DNA from: Candidatus Defluviilinea proxima
Lineage (GTDB): Bacteria; Chloroflexota; Anaerolineae; Anaerolineales; Villigracilaceae
Direction: 5' to 3'
Assembly: GCA_016721115.1 (NCBI GenBank)
Contig: JADKIW010000001.1
Span: 1,131,501-1,195,500 of the forward strand
DNA length: 64,000 nt
In this document: in pieces, positions 7,486 to 16,061 of the stretch
How the letters are laid out: every line of letters starts with the position of its first letter
Position numbering within the stretch: position 1 is the first letter of the stretch
Program-made: the position numbers and the translations under genes
Notes under the pieces: model-generated
What the model was told of the DNA's origin: nothing
The model's input: only the letters and a program-made list of their open reading frames with translations
The model's database searches: none

Positions 7486-8391
7486 ATGTTTCGGAAATAT
7501 ACACTCGTTAGCTTTGTGCTGATATCCCTGCTCCTCGCCTCATGCGGACCTCAAAATTTGGTCACAGCGACTTCAACTGTATCCTCCGCCCCAGCTTTGA
7601 CTCTGACTTCAACCCCGAATGTGACTCCAACCTTGCCGTCTGTCACTCTCGCTGGGACGGAATTGAGAAGTATTCAATCCAAGAATACCGGTCGCGATTA
7701 CGATATTTACATTCTGCTCCCGGCCGATTATGCACAGAGACAAGGGAAGACATATCCTGTGCTGTATGTACTCGATGGACAGTGGGACTTTAAATTGTAC
7801 GACTCCATTTACGGTGGTCTGCATTACGATGCATTTGTACCCGATATGATCATCGTGGGGATCACGTACTCCGGCGCAAACCCAGACTACGAAGGTTTGC
7901 GCGCCATGGATTTTACGCCTGTGCCGGCAGGCTATCATCCTGGTTCCGGTGATGCGCCCAAGTTCCTGTCCTTCATCAAAGATGAACTTACTCCTTTGAT
8001 CGAATCGAACTATCGTGTGGACCCATCCCGCAGGATATTGACGGGTAGTTCATACGCCGGGTTGTTCACACTGTATGCCCTGTTCTCTGACCCCAGCTTT
8101 TTCAGCGGATACATATCTGCCAGCCCGGCTGTGACGTATGGAAGCTTTGTGATACGTGACTTGGAAGAGGCATATTTTGCACAGCATCAAGACCTGCCCG
8201 TCAGGTTGTTTGTTTCTGTTGGTGGGATCGAGGATTTGAATCAACCCGTGCAGGATTTTGTGCAGATCATTCAGGGACGCAACTACAGTGACCTCATTAT
8301 GGAATCACGGGTGATCGAAGGCGAACGACATGCAGGCAACAAACCAGAAGCCTTTAACCGCGGGTTGAGATTTATTTTTCAATCAAAGTGA
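7486..8391 (+). CDS. Lipoprotein esterase, alpha/beta-hydrolase of the esterase D type
   Basis: A secreted lipoprotein: signal helix followed by the lipobox LLASC with Cys20, then a Thr/Pro linker to about residue 52, which places the enzyme on the outer face of the membrane. The domain from about 60 to 300 is of the putative esterase family (enterochelin esterase and esterase D relatives): YDIYILLP, YPVLYVLDGQW, the nucleophile elbow GSSYAG (Ser189) and a late His282 in EGERHAGN. The canonical GHSxGG elbow is changed to GSSYAG. Substrate is unknown. GGAGG precedes the ATG, and a terminator follows at 8421. Confidence 0.85.
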   Translation: MFRKYTLVSFVLISLLLASCGPQNLVTATSTVSSAPALTLTSTPNVTPTLPSVTLAGTELRSIQSKNTGRDYDIYILLPADYAQRQGKTYPVLYVLDGQWDFKLYDSIYGGLHYDAFVPDMIIVGITYSGANPDYEGLRAMDFTPVPAGYHPGSGDAPKFLSFIKDELTPLIESNYRVDPSRRILTGSSYAGLFTLYALFSDPSFFSGYISASPAVTYGSFVIRDLEEAYFAQHQDLPVRLFVSVGGIEDLNQPVQDFVQIIQGRNYSDLIMESRVIEGERHAGNKPEAFNRGLRFIFQSK

Positions 8392-8420
8392 TCGGTAGGG
8401 TAAAAGAGCAAAGCGTTGTT

Positions 8421-8446
8421 AAACCTGTCCGTTTGGGCAGGTTTTT
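8421..8446 (+). terminator. Rho-independent terminator after the esterase gene
   Basis: AAACCTGTC (8421-8429) pairs with GGCAGGTTT (8436-8444), a nine-pair stem with one G-U, followed by TT. It ends transcription of the esterase gene before the leader-SDR unit. Confidence 0.8.
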
Positions 8447-8554
8447 AACTATATGGATGGTGAATGCAAATTTGCAAAATAAGGCGTATAGTTAGATGGG
8501 GATCGCTCACGTATCAAGTAAATAAAAAAGTTGGCAGGTTCAAGGAGATGTAGC

Positions 8555-8599
8555 ATGATCAGTACACAACCTATAATTCAACTGGGAAATAAAAGATGA
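8555..8599 (+). CDS. 14-codon leader ORF coupled to the SDR gene
   Basis: An ATG at 8555 with an excellent AAGGAG seven bases upstream opens the peptide MISTQPIIQLGNKR. Its TGA stop at 8597-8599 overlaps the ATG of the SDR gene (ATGA). The SDR start itself has no good ribosome binding site, so its translation probably depends on ribosomes finishing this short ORF. The peptide shows no amino-acid run typical of attenuation leaders. It is a translational-coupling inference from spacing alone. Confidence 0.6.
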   Translation: MISTQPIIQLGNKR

Positions 8600-9366
8600 C
8601 AAAACAAAAAGAATCATTACCATTGCACGGACAAGTCGCACTCGTCACCGCATCATCGAAGGGAATCGGTAAAGCATGCGCGTTGGCGCTGGCTGAATCA
8701 GGGGCGGATATTATCCTCGGACTGAGACAGGTTTCGGCTGGGAAAGGACTCGTGAATCAAATCCAGAAGATTGGGCGTGAAGTGTTGCCGGTCCAGATGG
8801 ACGTCTCGAAGATGGATGAGATCACGGCGGCTGTCCAAACGGGATTCAAGCACTTCAAGCGCATTGACATCCTAGTGAACAATGCAGGGATCGGCGCGCC
8901 GAACCTGGCGGAGCGAGTCAACGAAAAAGATTTTGACGATACGCTGAACGTGAACCTAAAAGGGACGTTCTTCACTTCGCAGGCTGTTGGAAAGATCATG
9001 ATCAAACAGAAACGCGGACGTATCATCAACATTTGTTCGCAAGCTGGGTTCGTGGCACTGCCGACCGAGTCGGTCTATTGCATGACGAAGGCGGCCATTG
9101 CACATTTGACGAAGTGCCTTGCATTGGAATGGGCGTCGTATAACATCACGGTCAACGCGGTCGCGCCGACGTTTATCACCACGCCCGGAACAAAAAAGTG
9201 GTTGGATGATTCTGCGTTTCGTGACTCCGTTCGCAAACGGATTCCGCTTGGACGCATCGGCAAACCCGAAGAAGTGGCGGGACCGGTTGTGTTCCTGGCA
9301 TCACCTGCGGCTTCGCTCATCACCGGTGAGACGATCATGGTGGACGGTGGCTGGACGATTCAGTAG
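8596..9366 (+). CDS. Classical SDR oxidoreductase (FabG-like)
   Basis: A 256-residue short-chain dehydrogenase with every classical element: TASSKGIG (residues 18-25) for the dinucleotide, NNAG (95-98), catalytic Ser148, Tyr161 and Lys165 in the YxxxK motif, and the C-terminal ITGETIMVDGGW common to 3-oxoacyl-ACP reductase and glucose dehydrogenase-like enzymes. It reduces a ketone or oxidises an alcohol with NAD(P)(H); the substrate cannot be told. The next gene begins 23 bases later and probably shares its transcript. A fragment homologous to its last 16 codons lies at 10387-10437. Confidence 0.9.
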   Translation: MTKQKESLPLHGQVALVTASSKGIGKACALALAESGADIILGLRQVSAGKGLVNQIQKIGREVLPVQMDVSKMDEITAAVQTGFKHFKRIDILVNNAGIGAPNLAERVNEKDFDDTLNVNLKGTFFTSQAVGKIMIKQKRGRIINICSQAGFVALPTESVYCMTKAAIAHLTKCLALEWASYNITVNAVAPTFITTPGTKKWLDDSAFRDSVRKRIPLGRIGKPEEVAGPVVFLASPAASLITGETIMVDGGWTIQ

Positions 9367-9389
9367 GATTGTTATTTAAGGAGAAAGCA

Positions 9390-10346
9390 ATGCCAAATTT
9401 TAAGCAGATTACTTTTGTAAGCTTAGTAATGCTAACTGCATTGATGGCCGTTGCCTGCACGACAATTTCGCAACCAACAACACCAACACCGGAAAATACC
9501 CCATCGCCAACAGTGGCACCCACACTGGAAAACACTCCATTGCCTCAGGTTTTATCTACCACTCCTCCTACAATGAAGGGGCATATTGACGTGAATGGGT
9601 ATAAGCTGGCTTATCAATGCTTTGGGGAGGGATCCCCAACAGTGATCGTTGAAGCCGCGCTATTTGATCAGCCAACAGTGGCTATGACCTGGAAACAAGT
9701 TACCGAGAGAGTACAAACCGTCACGCGTATTTGTATTTATAATCGTGCCGAAGTCCGCACCAGTCAGGATATTGCGCAAAATTTACACATGCTTCTCAGC
9801 AGAATCCCATTGCCAGGACCCTATATCCTTGTAGGGCATTCGATCGGTGGTTATCATGTGCGTGTGTTTGCGCATCTCTACCCACAAGAGGTGGCAGGTA
9901 TGGTCTTGGTGGATACTACATATCCGGATCCGATGAAAGAATTTTTGAAGGCGTATCCGACCTACACGCCAAACGAATTGCCTGCCCTTACGAGTGATCG
10001 GGCTACGATGGTGGCTCCCACGCCGACAGTCAATGTGATTGCCGGAGACTTTGATGTCGCGGCCAGTACTGAGCAAGTCATCCAGGCAGGCTCACTCGGG
10101 GATCTGCCACTGATCGTTATCAGTCAACACCCTGATCCAACCCCATGGATGTCTCCGGGGTTTTCTTCGGAAGATGCAGAGCGACTTTCCACAGCCTGGC
10201 AAAATCTTCAAGCGGATCTGGCAACTTTATCATCGAAGGGTGTATTCATGACCGCCAAATATTCCGGCCATTACATTCCTGTAGAAGAGCCACAGATCAT
10301 TATCGATGCGCTTACCCAGATGGTGAAAGAAATCCGAAGCCAGTAA
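9390..10346 (+). CDS. Lipoprotein alpha/beta hydrolase
   Basis: The start at 9390 (MPNFKQ) has AAGGAG six bases upstream; the longer frame from 9369 has no support. The 318-residue protein has a signal peptide with a lipobox ending VAC, a Thr/Pro-rich linker to about residue 60, then an alpha/beta-hydrolase domain. Features: VNGYKLAYQCFGEGSP, the nucleophile elbow VGHSIGGYH, GMVLVDTTYP after it, and a late SGHYIP supplying the catalytic His. It resembles many Chloroflexota surface hydrolases. Substrate unknown. It is probably co-transcribed with the SDR gene. Confidence 0.85.
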   Translation: MPNFKQITFVSLVMLTALMAVACTTISQPTTPTPENTPSPTVAPTLENTPLPQVLSTTPPTMKGHIDVNGYKLAYQCFGEGSPTVIVEAALFDQPTVAMTWKQVTERVQTVTRICIYNRAEVRTSQDIAQNLHMLLSRIPLPGPYILVGHSIGGYHVRVFAHLYPQEVAGMVLVDTTYPDPMKEFLKAYPTYTPNELPALTSDRATMVAPTPTVNVIAGDFDVAASTEQVIQAGSLGDLPLIVISQHPDPTPWMSPGFSSEDAERLSTAWQNLQADLATLSSKGVFMTAKYSGHYIPVEEPQIIIDALTQMVKEIRSQ

Positions 10347-10386
10347 CGTGTGATGGCAGAAGAAGAATATGTAGAATCATGGGGGG

Positions 10387-10437
10387 CTCATGACGGGCGA
10401 GACGATCATGGTGGACGGCGGTTGTAAGATTCAGTAG
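10387..10437 (+). pseudogene. 3' remnant of an SDR gene
   Basis: The 17 codons read LMTGETIMVDGGCKIQ and a TAG stop, matching the end of the SDR gene at 8596-9366 (LITGETIMVDGGWTIQ) at both protein and DNA level. No start or other SDR part is present. It lies 40 bases after the hydrolase gene and about 1.07 kb from the intact copy, in the same orientation. It is a scar of a second SDR copy, or of a duplication of the gene end when the hydrolase gene was inserted. Confidence 0.8.
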
Positions 10438-10693
10438 TGGCAAATTGTCTTTTCGTCCCGCTGGGCATATAATTTGCTCATACAGTTTTAACTTGTGATC
10501 ACCTAATACCCTAATTGAATTGGGCGTTTAGACAGAATTCGCCGCCCATAGGTAGTTATGTGAAATTGACCTGCTAAACACTATTGGGGATTCTGTTAGA
10601 GATTGGAAGATACTTGCTAATTGACAACGGTATGTGACTGTAAACTTAATGAATCGTGTTGGTATAAAGTTCTTTATTTGAAATGGTGGTGAC
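10438..10693. other. Intergenic region, no gene seen
   Basis: This AT-rich stretch has no supported ORF. It contains AATTGGGCGTTTAGACAG near 10518-10535, which looks like the right end of the attC-like sites (GTTGGGCGTTTG at site A), but no left box is visible. The following AT-rich gene may therefore also have arrived as a cassette; the evidence is thin. Confidence 0.35.
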
Positions 10694-11326
10694 ATGTCTA
10701 AAATATTAAGAAAAATATTACAAATCACTTTATATGTTACATTGTTTCTTGTATTCATTTTTATAGTGGGGTCATCTCAAAAGTATGTACGGCGACTATT
10801 TCATCAGCCTTTGACAAATATATCTGTAGAAAATCCAAATTCTGCATTACTAAGTATGCTGATCAACAAATCGAAATTTTCTGGAGATTGGTGGTGGAAT
10901 ATTATTACTACTCATCAAGGCGATCACCCACAATACAACGCAAATATTAATGAGTTTGCCATACGGTTTCTCGTAGGTTACTATAGAGGGCATGATGTGC
11001 GGTTTACTCATACCCTAAACAAATATATTACTGCATCAAATGAAATTAACACTGATCCTATGTGGACGTCCATTGGTGTAAGTAACCCTGTAGACCAAGT
11101 ACTCATTCCAATACCCGAAAGCTCCACTTTTCTAGATCCTGTATGCTATATTGGGATTGACAAAGCTGACCGAAGAACGACCAGATGCGTTTTAATAAGA
11201 GAAGATAGAAACATCCAAGAAAGAATAGAGTTGGATATTTATGGTGAAACTAGTGTAGAAGTAATGTCCCCGCTTGTGAATAATATAGTGATGTTTTTTG
11301 ACGAAAAGGAATCGATCATAAAATGA
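10694..11326 (+). CDS. Hypothetical membrane-anchored protein, 210 aa
   Basis: An N-terminal membrane helix (about residues 9-27) is followed by an extracytoplasmic domain of about 180 residues with aromatic-rich motifs (SGDWWWNIITTHQGDHPQ) and later beta-like segments. No known family is recognised. The gene is clearly more AT-rich than its neighbours and uses many ATA, AAT and TTA codons, which suggests transfer. It overlaps the next gene by ATGA (11323-11326), so translation of the two is probably coupled. Confidence 0.65.
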   Translation: MSKILRKILQITLYVTLFLVFIFIVGSSQKYVRRLFHQPLTNISVENPNSALLSMLINKSKFSGDWWWNIITTHQGDHPQYNANINEFAIRFLVGYYRGHDVRFTHTLNKYITASNEINTDPMWTSIGVSNPVDQVLIPIPESSTFLDPVCYIGIDKADRRTTRCVLIREDRNIQERIELDIYGETSVEVMSPLVNNIVMFFDEKESIIK

Positions 11327-11715
11327 AAAAACTCATTAGCGCAAAACTCGCGGGCAATATCCTTCTCGCTTCACTGGGACTGTTACTCGTCTTCCATCTT
11401 CTCGCCCTATTCAAAATCATTCCTGCGGATATCATGTGGGGCGGACAAGCTACATCCGCGAATATCATCACACTTGAGATCATTGCCATTGTCGTAACAC
11501 TGTTCTTTGGCTTTGTTATTGCTGCAAAGACAGGTTATATCAAAGCTGGCAGGTTCGCTGTTATGGTCAATGTCCTTGTTTGGATTATTTTCACCTTTTT
11601 GTTGTTGAACACTTTGGGAAACCTTGCGTCGGGTGTCTCTGCTGAAAATTTCATCTTTGCTCCCATCACGATCGTGCTTGCTCTTTGCGCATTCAGGCTG
11701 GCGATTGAAAAATAA
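11323..11715 (+). CDS. Small four-TM hypothetical protein
   Basis: A 130-residue integral membrane protein with four helices at about residues 9-30, 45-67, 76-97 and 105-125 and no large loops. The start codon overlaps the stop of the upstream gene. Its GC is higher than that gene, so the pair is compositionally mixed. No catalytic residues stand out; it resembles the many DUF-type four-TM proteins of unknown role. Confidence 0.65.
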   Translation: MKKLISAKLAGNILLASLGLLLVFHLLALFKIIPADIMWGGQATSANIITLEIIAIVVTLFFGFVIAAKTGYIKAGRFAVMVNVLVWIIFTFLLLNTLGNLASGVSAENFIFAPITIVLALCAFRLAIEK

Positions 11716-11801
11716 TACAATTTAACGACACATAGCGTGTAAGAGACAGCACTGGCATCAATTGCAAGCCCTCATTTGATAAAGTGAACGAATTCAAACA
11801 T

Positions 11802-12707
11802 ATGAATCTGCGATCAATAGAAACCTGGATACAGCGACAATTGCTTGTAAATAGATCCAAAAATTTGTTTTTTGAAAACGTAAAACAAATTATGGATGTG
11901 GACCCGGGATTTCTCGTCTCTTTGGAAAAGCTGTTGCATGCCAGCACAGAGACTACACAGGGCGATGATCATTCAAAGATCGTTTCATTTGCCGCCAATG
12001 AATTGGCGAAACGATTGCTGTCTGTTAATCCATATTTGGAACTGAACAGCTCGCAAATCGAAAAATTGGAGGGTATCTACCGCAGAACCTGGCAGGAGAT
12101 GAGAAGAACTGGAAATATAAAAATAACTCTTATGGATATTCACTATCCTGAATTATCGAAATGGCTTGCTTCCCTGTACCCGTCGAAGTTTCAAAAAATC
12201 CTCAAAACCGTACCTGTTGTAGGAAGTGTTGTGTATGAGGAATATTCGGCTGAACTGCAATTGGAATTGCTGGGGATTGACATATATGACATCCAACAAC
12301 CTGTACTCGATATCGGCTGTGGCGGACAGGCCAACCTCGTAAGATATTTACGTTCGTTGGGGCTTGAAGGATATGGTGTTGATCGACATTTGGATGTTCA
12401 TGGGTCATATCTTACAGAGGTGGATTGGTTTGCATATCGTTTCGAACGGGGCGCCTGGGGGACGATCATATCCAATATGAGCTTTACGAATCATTTGAAC
12501 TATGCGTATCTACATGATGTCTCTCAGCTCGAACGCTATCTTTTGAGAATGAAAGATATCCTGTCCTCTTTGTTTATTGGTGGTTGTTTTTATTATGCGC
12601 CGAGTTTGCCTTTTGTTGAAGACAAGCTGTCCATAAATGAATATCGTGTAGAAAGAGTGCAAAAGGTCAACAATATATTTGTGAGCAAAGTGACCAAGGT
12701 CGCGTAG
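11802..12707 (+). CDS. SAM-dependent methyltransferase-like protein
   Basis: The protein is about 301 residues from the ATG at 11802; a GTG at 11784 in the same frame would add six residues, and neither has a good ribosome binding site. The first ~140 residues are helical and of unknown role. The methyltransferase fold begins around residue 165 with motif I VLDIGCGGQANLVRYL, then GYGVDRH (acidic end of strand 2) and TIISNMSFTNHL for the later strands. The SAM site seems intact. Substrate is unknown. The gene stands between small intergenic gaps, without an obvious operon partner. Confidence 0.75.
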   Translation: MNLRSIETWIQRQLLVNRSKNLFFENVKQIMDVDPGFLVSLEKLLHASTETTQGDDHSKIVSFAANELAKRLLSVNPYLELNSSQIEKLEGIYRRTWQEMRRTGNIKITLMDIHYPELSKWLASLYPSKFQKILKTVPVVGSVVYEEYSAELQLELLGIDIYDIQQPVLDIGCGGQANLVRYLRSLGLEGYGVDRHLDVHGSYLTEVDWFAYRFERGAWGTIISNMSFTNHLNYAYLHDVSQLERYLLRMKDILSSLFIGGCFYYAPSLPFVEDKLSINEYRVERVQKVNNIFVSKVTKVA

Positions 12708-12783
12708 AAATTTACGATATTCTTCTACCTTTTGACGGCTTGTCTTACGATGAATGACACCTGCCTCAGAAGAAGAATCCTTG

Positions 12784-12812
12784 TACAATGCCTGTCACAG
12801 ACAGGCATTGTA
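12784..12812 (+). promoter_or_regulatory. Strong hairpin ending at the start codon of the nucleotidyltransferase
   Basis: ACAATGCCTGT (12785-12795) and ACAGGCATTGT (12801-12811) pair perfectly around a five-base loop, plus one more T-A pair at the ends. The stem finishes at the ATG at 12812 and covers the place where a ribosome binding site would lie. It may limit translation, or it may be an operator-like palindrome. Confidence 0.5.
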
Positions 12813-13597
12813 TGTATACCCACCACACCCAATCCATTCAAAATGTAACTGAATATTTCCAGCGCGACCCCGAAGTACTGGCTTTGCTTCTCGGCGGTTC
12901 CATCGCACACGGATTCGAAACTCCGACCTCCGATGTAGACATTATGATTTTTGTCTCTGACGAAGTGTACAAGAAACGCTTTGCGGAGAATCGAGTCCAC
13001 TTTTTCAACATGGAACTCACCACCTATGAGGGCGGTTACGTGGACGGGAAATACTCCACGCAAAGTTTTGTGAGGCAGGTTATCGAAAAAGGAAGCGAAC
13101 CCGCTCGCTTTGCGTTTGCAGGTGCACAAGTTTTATTCAACAAGATAGACGGGTTTGAAGAGGATGTCCGTAAGGCGGCGGAATATCCCGTTGCCGCTAA
13201 AGCCGAAAATATCAAGCGCTTCTATGCTCAATTCGAGGCGTGGCATTGGTATTGCGGCGAAGCACTGCGCCTCAAGAATCAGTATTTGCTCGGCACATCA
13301 ATCAGCAAGTTCATTTTATTCAGCGGACGCCTCATCCTTGCCCATAATGAACTGTTGTATCCGTATCACAAGTGGTTTCTCAGAGTGTTGGCTGGAGCAA
13401 AAGAGAAACCCGCAGGTTTATTGGAAAGTATTGATCGATTGAACACGTCAGCAACAACAGAAAATATAGAAACTCTTTACGAAACGATCAAAGGATTCCG
13501 TACGTGGATCGAAGGTAGCGTCAATTGGCCCACGCAATTCATGCTTGATAGCGAACTTAACTGGCAGGATGGCAAAACGCCGGTGGATGATCTGTAA
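12812..13597 (+). CDS. Nucleotidyltransferase domain protein
   Basis: Start chosen at the ATG at 12812 (MYTHHTQS), since related proteins begin at about this distance from the catalytic motif; an ATG at 12788 lies inside the hairpin and would add eight residues. The nucleotidyltransferase (pol-beta superfamily) signature is complete: LLGGSIAHGFETPTSDVDIM, with the GS turn and the D-x-D metal pair. The second half is helical and probably binds the acceptor. Such proteins transfer a nucleotide to a small molecule, RNA or protein; antibiotic modification, as in aminoglycoside nucleotidyltransferases, is one possibility but is not shown by the sequence. Confidence 0.8.
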   Translation: MYTHHTQSIQNVTEYFQRDPEVLALLLGGSIAHGFETPTSDVDIMIFVSDEVYKKRFAENRVHFFNMELTTYEGGYVDGKYSTQSFVRQVIEKGSEPARFAFAGAQVLFNKIDGFEEDVRKAAEYPVAAKAENIKRFYAQFEAWHWYCGEALRLKNQYLLGTSISKFILFSGRLILAHNELLYPYHKWFLRVLAGAKEKPAGLLESIDRLNTSATTENIETLYETIKGFRTWIEGSVNWPTQFMLDSELNWQDGKTPVDDL

Positions 13598-13626
13598 AAA
13601 ACAAACAAGAAATAGAGGAACAAAAC

Positions 13627-15903
13627 ATGGCAGATATCGAAGCCCTGATCGGGCAAATGACCCTTGAAGAAAAAGCCGCTCTTTGCACCGGCGCGAGTTC
13701 ATGGACGACAACGCCCGTTGAAAGGCTCGGTATTCCAGAGATGGTGGTTTCCGATGGGCCACATGGTGTTCGCCGCGTGGTGGACGTCCATGCACTGGGA
13801 GCGGAGAGTCTGCCTGCGACTTGTTTCCCCACTGCATCTGCACTCGCATCCACTTGGGACGTTGACCTGATTCATCAAATGGGACAGGCTCTTGGCGAGG
13901 AATGTATCGCTTTGAATGTAGATGTGTTGCTTGGCCCCGGCAACAACATGAAGCGCACGCCTCTTTGTGGACGCAACTTTGAATATTTCTCCGAAGACCC
14001 TTTCCTCGCTGGTGAAATGGCGGCGAGTCTCATCAACGGTATACAAAGCAAAGGCGTGGGCACGTCACTGAAACATTTTGCAGCGAACAATCAGGAGTAT
14101 GAACGTTTCGTGATCAGCGCCGCCATTGACGAACGCACATTGCGCGAAATTTATTTACCTGCGTTTGAAACCGCAGTTAAAAAAGGAAAACCCTGGACTG
14201 TCATGTGCGCGTACAACAAGATCAACGGCACGTATGGTTCTGAGAATCACAAACTGTTGACCGATATTCTCAAGAACGAGTGGGGCTTTGAAGGCTTGGT
14301 CGTCTCGGATTGGGGCGCGGTGCATGATCGCGTTACCGCGTTGAAAGCCGGGTTGGATTGGCAGATGCCAGGTCCGCGTGAGATGGATGTTCGGGCGGTG
14401 GTCGAGGCAGTTCGAAACGGAAGCCTGCCTGAGGTCCAATTGAATGAGGCGGTTCGTCGAATCCTGAAAATTGTCTTCAAAGCGGCTGAGACTCCCAAAG
14501 GCGGCGAGTTTGATGTTGATGCACATGATGCGTTGGCTCGACGTATCTCTGCAGAGAGTGTTGTCCTGTTGAAGAATGATGGCATCCTGCCGCTTGTGAA
14601 TCCGCAACAAATTGCTGTGATCGGACGTTCGGCGCGCGAGGCACATTTTCAAGGCGGCGGCAGTTCGCACATCAACCCGACAAAGGTTTCTGTACCGTAT
14701 AAGGAATTGCAACAACTTGCAGGCAATGCCGAGTTGACGTATGCCGAGGGGTATCCCAAGGATGATAGTTACCAGCCCGCGATGATCGACGAAGCTGTGA
14801 AGTTGGCGCAGGATGCGGATGTGGCGTTGTTGTATATTGCGTTGCCGTCGTTCAAGGAAGCCGAAGGGTATGACCGCCCCGACCTTGATCTCACGGAGCA
14901 ACAAGTTGCACTCATCAAGGCAGTGGGAAAAGTGCAACCCAAAACGATTGTGGTTCTCAACAATGGTGCGCCTGTGGATATGCGTGCATGGATCAACGAT
15001 ACGGCGGCTGTGCTTGAATCATGGATGATGGGTCAATCTGGCGGCGGCGCGATCGCGGATGTGTTGTTCGGCAAAGTGAATCCTTCGGGCAAGCTTTCTG
15101 AAACATTCCCAATGAAACTCTCCGATACGCCCGCGTATACGAATTTCCCAGGCGAGAACGGTGAAGTGCGTTATGGCGAAGGTCTCTTCATTGGGTATCG
15201 TTGGTACGATGCAAAAGAAATTCCTGTGCAGTTCCCGTTCGGGTATGGTCTCAGTTACACAACGTTCCAATACAGCAACCCAAAAGTTTCTGCAAAACAA
15301 TTCAAAGATGTGGATGGCATCACCGTCTCTGTGGATGTGACCAACACCGGCAAACTCGCTGGCAAGGAAGTGGTGCAAGTCTATGTGCATGATCGCAAAT
15401 CAAAGTTGGTGCGGCCACCGAAAGAGTTGAAGTCTTTTGCAAAAGTGGAATTGCAACCCGGCGGAACCAAAACAGTCAGCTTCTCATTGGACTTCCGCTC
15501 CTTTGCCTATTACGACCCTGCATATAAACAATGGGTGACCGAAGACGGCGACTTCGACATTCTCATCGGTTCATCCTCCGCCGACATCTGCTTCAGCGAA
15601 ACTGTGACCTTGTCCTCCTCCCTGACCTTGCCCTGCCTGCTTAACCGCGAGTCCACGATCCGTGATTGGAGGAATGACCCGCGCGGTAAAGATATGATCC
15701 AACCGATGTACGAAATGATGGTGCAGGGAATGCGGTCTGCAATGGGCAGTGGTGATGACGGCAGTGAATTCATTGGCATGGATATCGAGAAGTTCTTCCT
15801 CGAAATGCCTTTGCTCAGCATCCTGCAATTTCAGGAAGGTTTCCTCCCCAAACCCGCCATTGAGATCGTTGACGAATTACTTCAACAAGTACACAACAAA
15901 TAA
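13627..15903 (+). CDS. Glycoside hydrolase family 3 beta-glucosidase
   Basis: A 758-residue cytoplasmic (no signal peptide) GH3 enzyme. The N-terminal TIM-barrel shows SDGPHGVR, GRNFEYFSEDP, KHFAANNQE and the nucleophile in VVSDWGA. The second alpha/beta domain follows (VVLLKNDGILPL, GGGSSHINP) with the acid/base region EAEGYDRPDLDL. The fibronectin type III-like domain at the C-terminus reads KEVVQVYVHDRKS. This order is that of beta-glucosidases/beta-xylosidases that split disaccharides after uptake. The last ~90 residues form an extra helical tail not needed by the family. AGAGGAAC precedes the ATG, and a strong terminator follows. Confidence 0.9.
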   Translation: MADIEALIGQMTLEEKAALCTGASSWTTTPVERLGIPEMVVSDGPHGVRRVVDVHALGAESLPATCFPTASALASTWDVDLIHQMGQALGEECIALNVDVLLGPGNNMKRTPLCGRNFEYFSEDPFLAGEMAASLINGIQSKGVGTSLKHFAANNQEYERFVISAAIDERTLREIYLPAFETAVKKGKPWTVMCAYNKINGTYGSENHKLLTDILKNEWGFEGLVVSDWGAVHDRVTALKAGLDWQMPGPREMDVRAVVEAVRNGSLPEVQLNEAVRRILKIVFKAAETPKGGEFDVDAHDALARRISAESVVLLKNDGILPLVNPQQIAVIGRSAREAHFQGGGSSHINPTKVSVPYKELQQLAGNAELTYAEGYPKDDSYQPAMIDEAVKLAQDADVALLYIALPSFKEAEGYDRPDLDLTEQQVALIKAVGKVQPKTIVVLNNGAPVDMRAWINDTAAVLESWMMGQSGGGAIADVLFGKVNPSGKLSETFPMKLSDTPAYTNFPGENGEVRYGEGLFIGYRWYDAKEIPVQFPFGYGLSYTTFQYSNPKVSAKQFKDVDGITVSVDVTNTGKLAGKEVVQVYVHDRKSKLVRPPKELKSFAKVELQPGGTKTVSFSLDFRSFAYYDPAYKQWVTEDGDFDILIGSSSADICFSETVTLSSSLTLPCLLNRESTIRDWRNDPRGKDMIQPMYEMMVQGMRSAMGSGDDGSEFIGMDIEKFFLEMPLLSILQFQEGFLPKPAIEIVDELLQQVHNK

Positions 15904-15916
15904 AAAAGTGTTTGGT

Positions 15917-15950
15917 AATGAAACGCCCTTTTTCGAAAGGGCGTTTCATT
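15917..15950 (+). terminator. Rho-independent terminator after the GH3 gene
   Basis: A 15-bp perfect stem (AATGAAACGCCCTTT with its complement) closed by a TTCG tetraloop, 14 bases after the stop codon. Confidence 0.9.
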
Positions 15951-16033
15951 ACTTTCATTCATTTGGATATCTGCTATACTTTTTGCAGGACTTTTCCATA
16001 AACAGTTATACGGAATTAGCCGTCTAAATCATA

Positions 16034-16040
16034 GTTAGGT
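16034..16040 (+). other. attC R'-like box before the coiled-coil gene
   Basis: GTTAGGT fits GTTRRRY and is followed by GCTTTATTCAGGA and the start codon 22 bases later, the same layout as at site A. No left R'' box is found upstream within 130 bases. A single box of this length is expected by chance every kilobase or so, so support comes from context only. Confidence 0.35.
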
Positions 16041-16061
16041 GCTTTATTCAGGAATAAAAAA

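Noticed and set aside
8487..8493. GTTAGAT, fits the GTTRRRY attC box; similarly GTTAGGT at about 23551
   Set aside because: A seven-base degenerate box is expected about once per kilobase; neither has a partner box or the GCAAAC flank.
14155..14937. 260-codon minus-strand open frame opposite the GH3 gene
   Set aside because: Shadow frame; the plus-strand GH3 domains explain the region fully.
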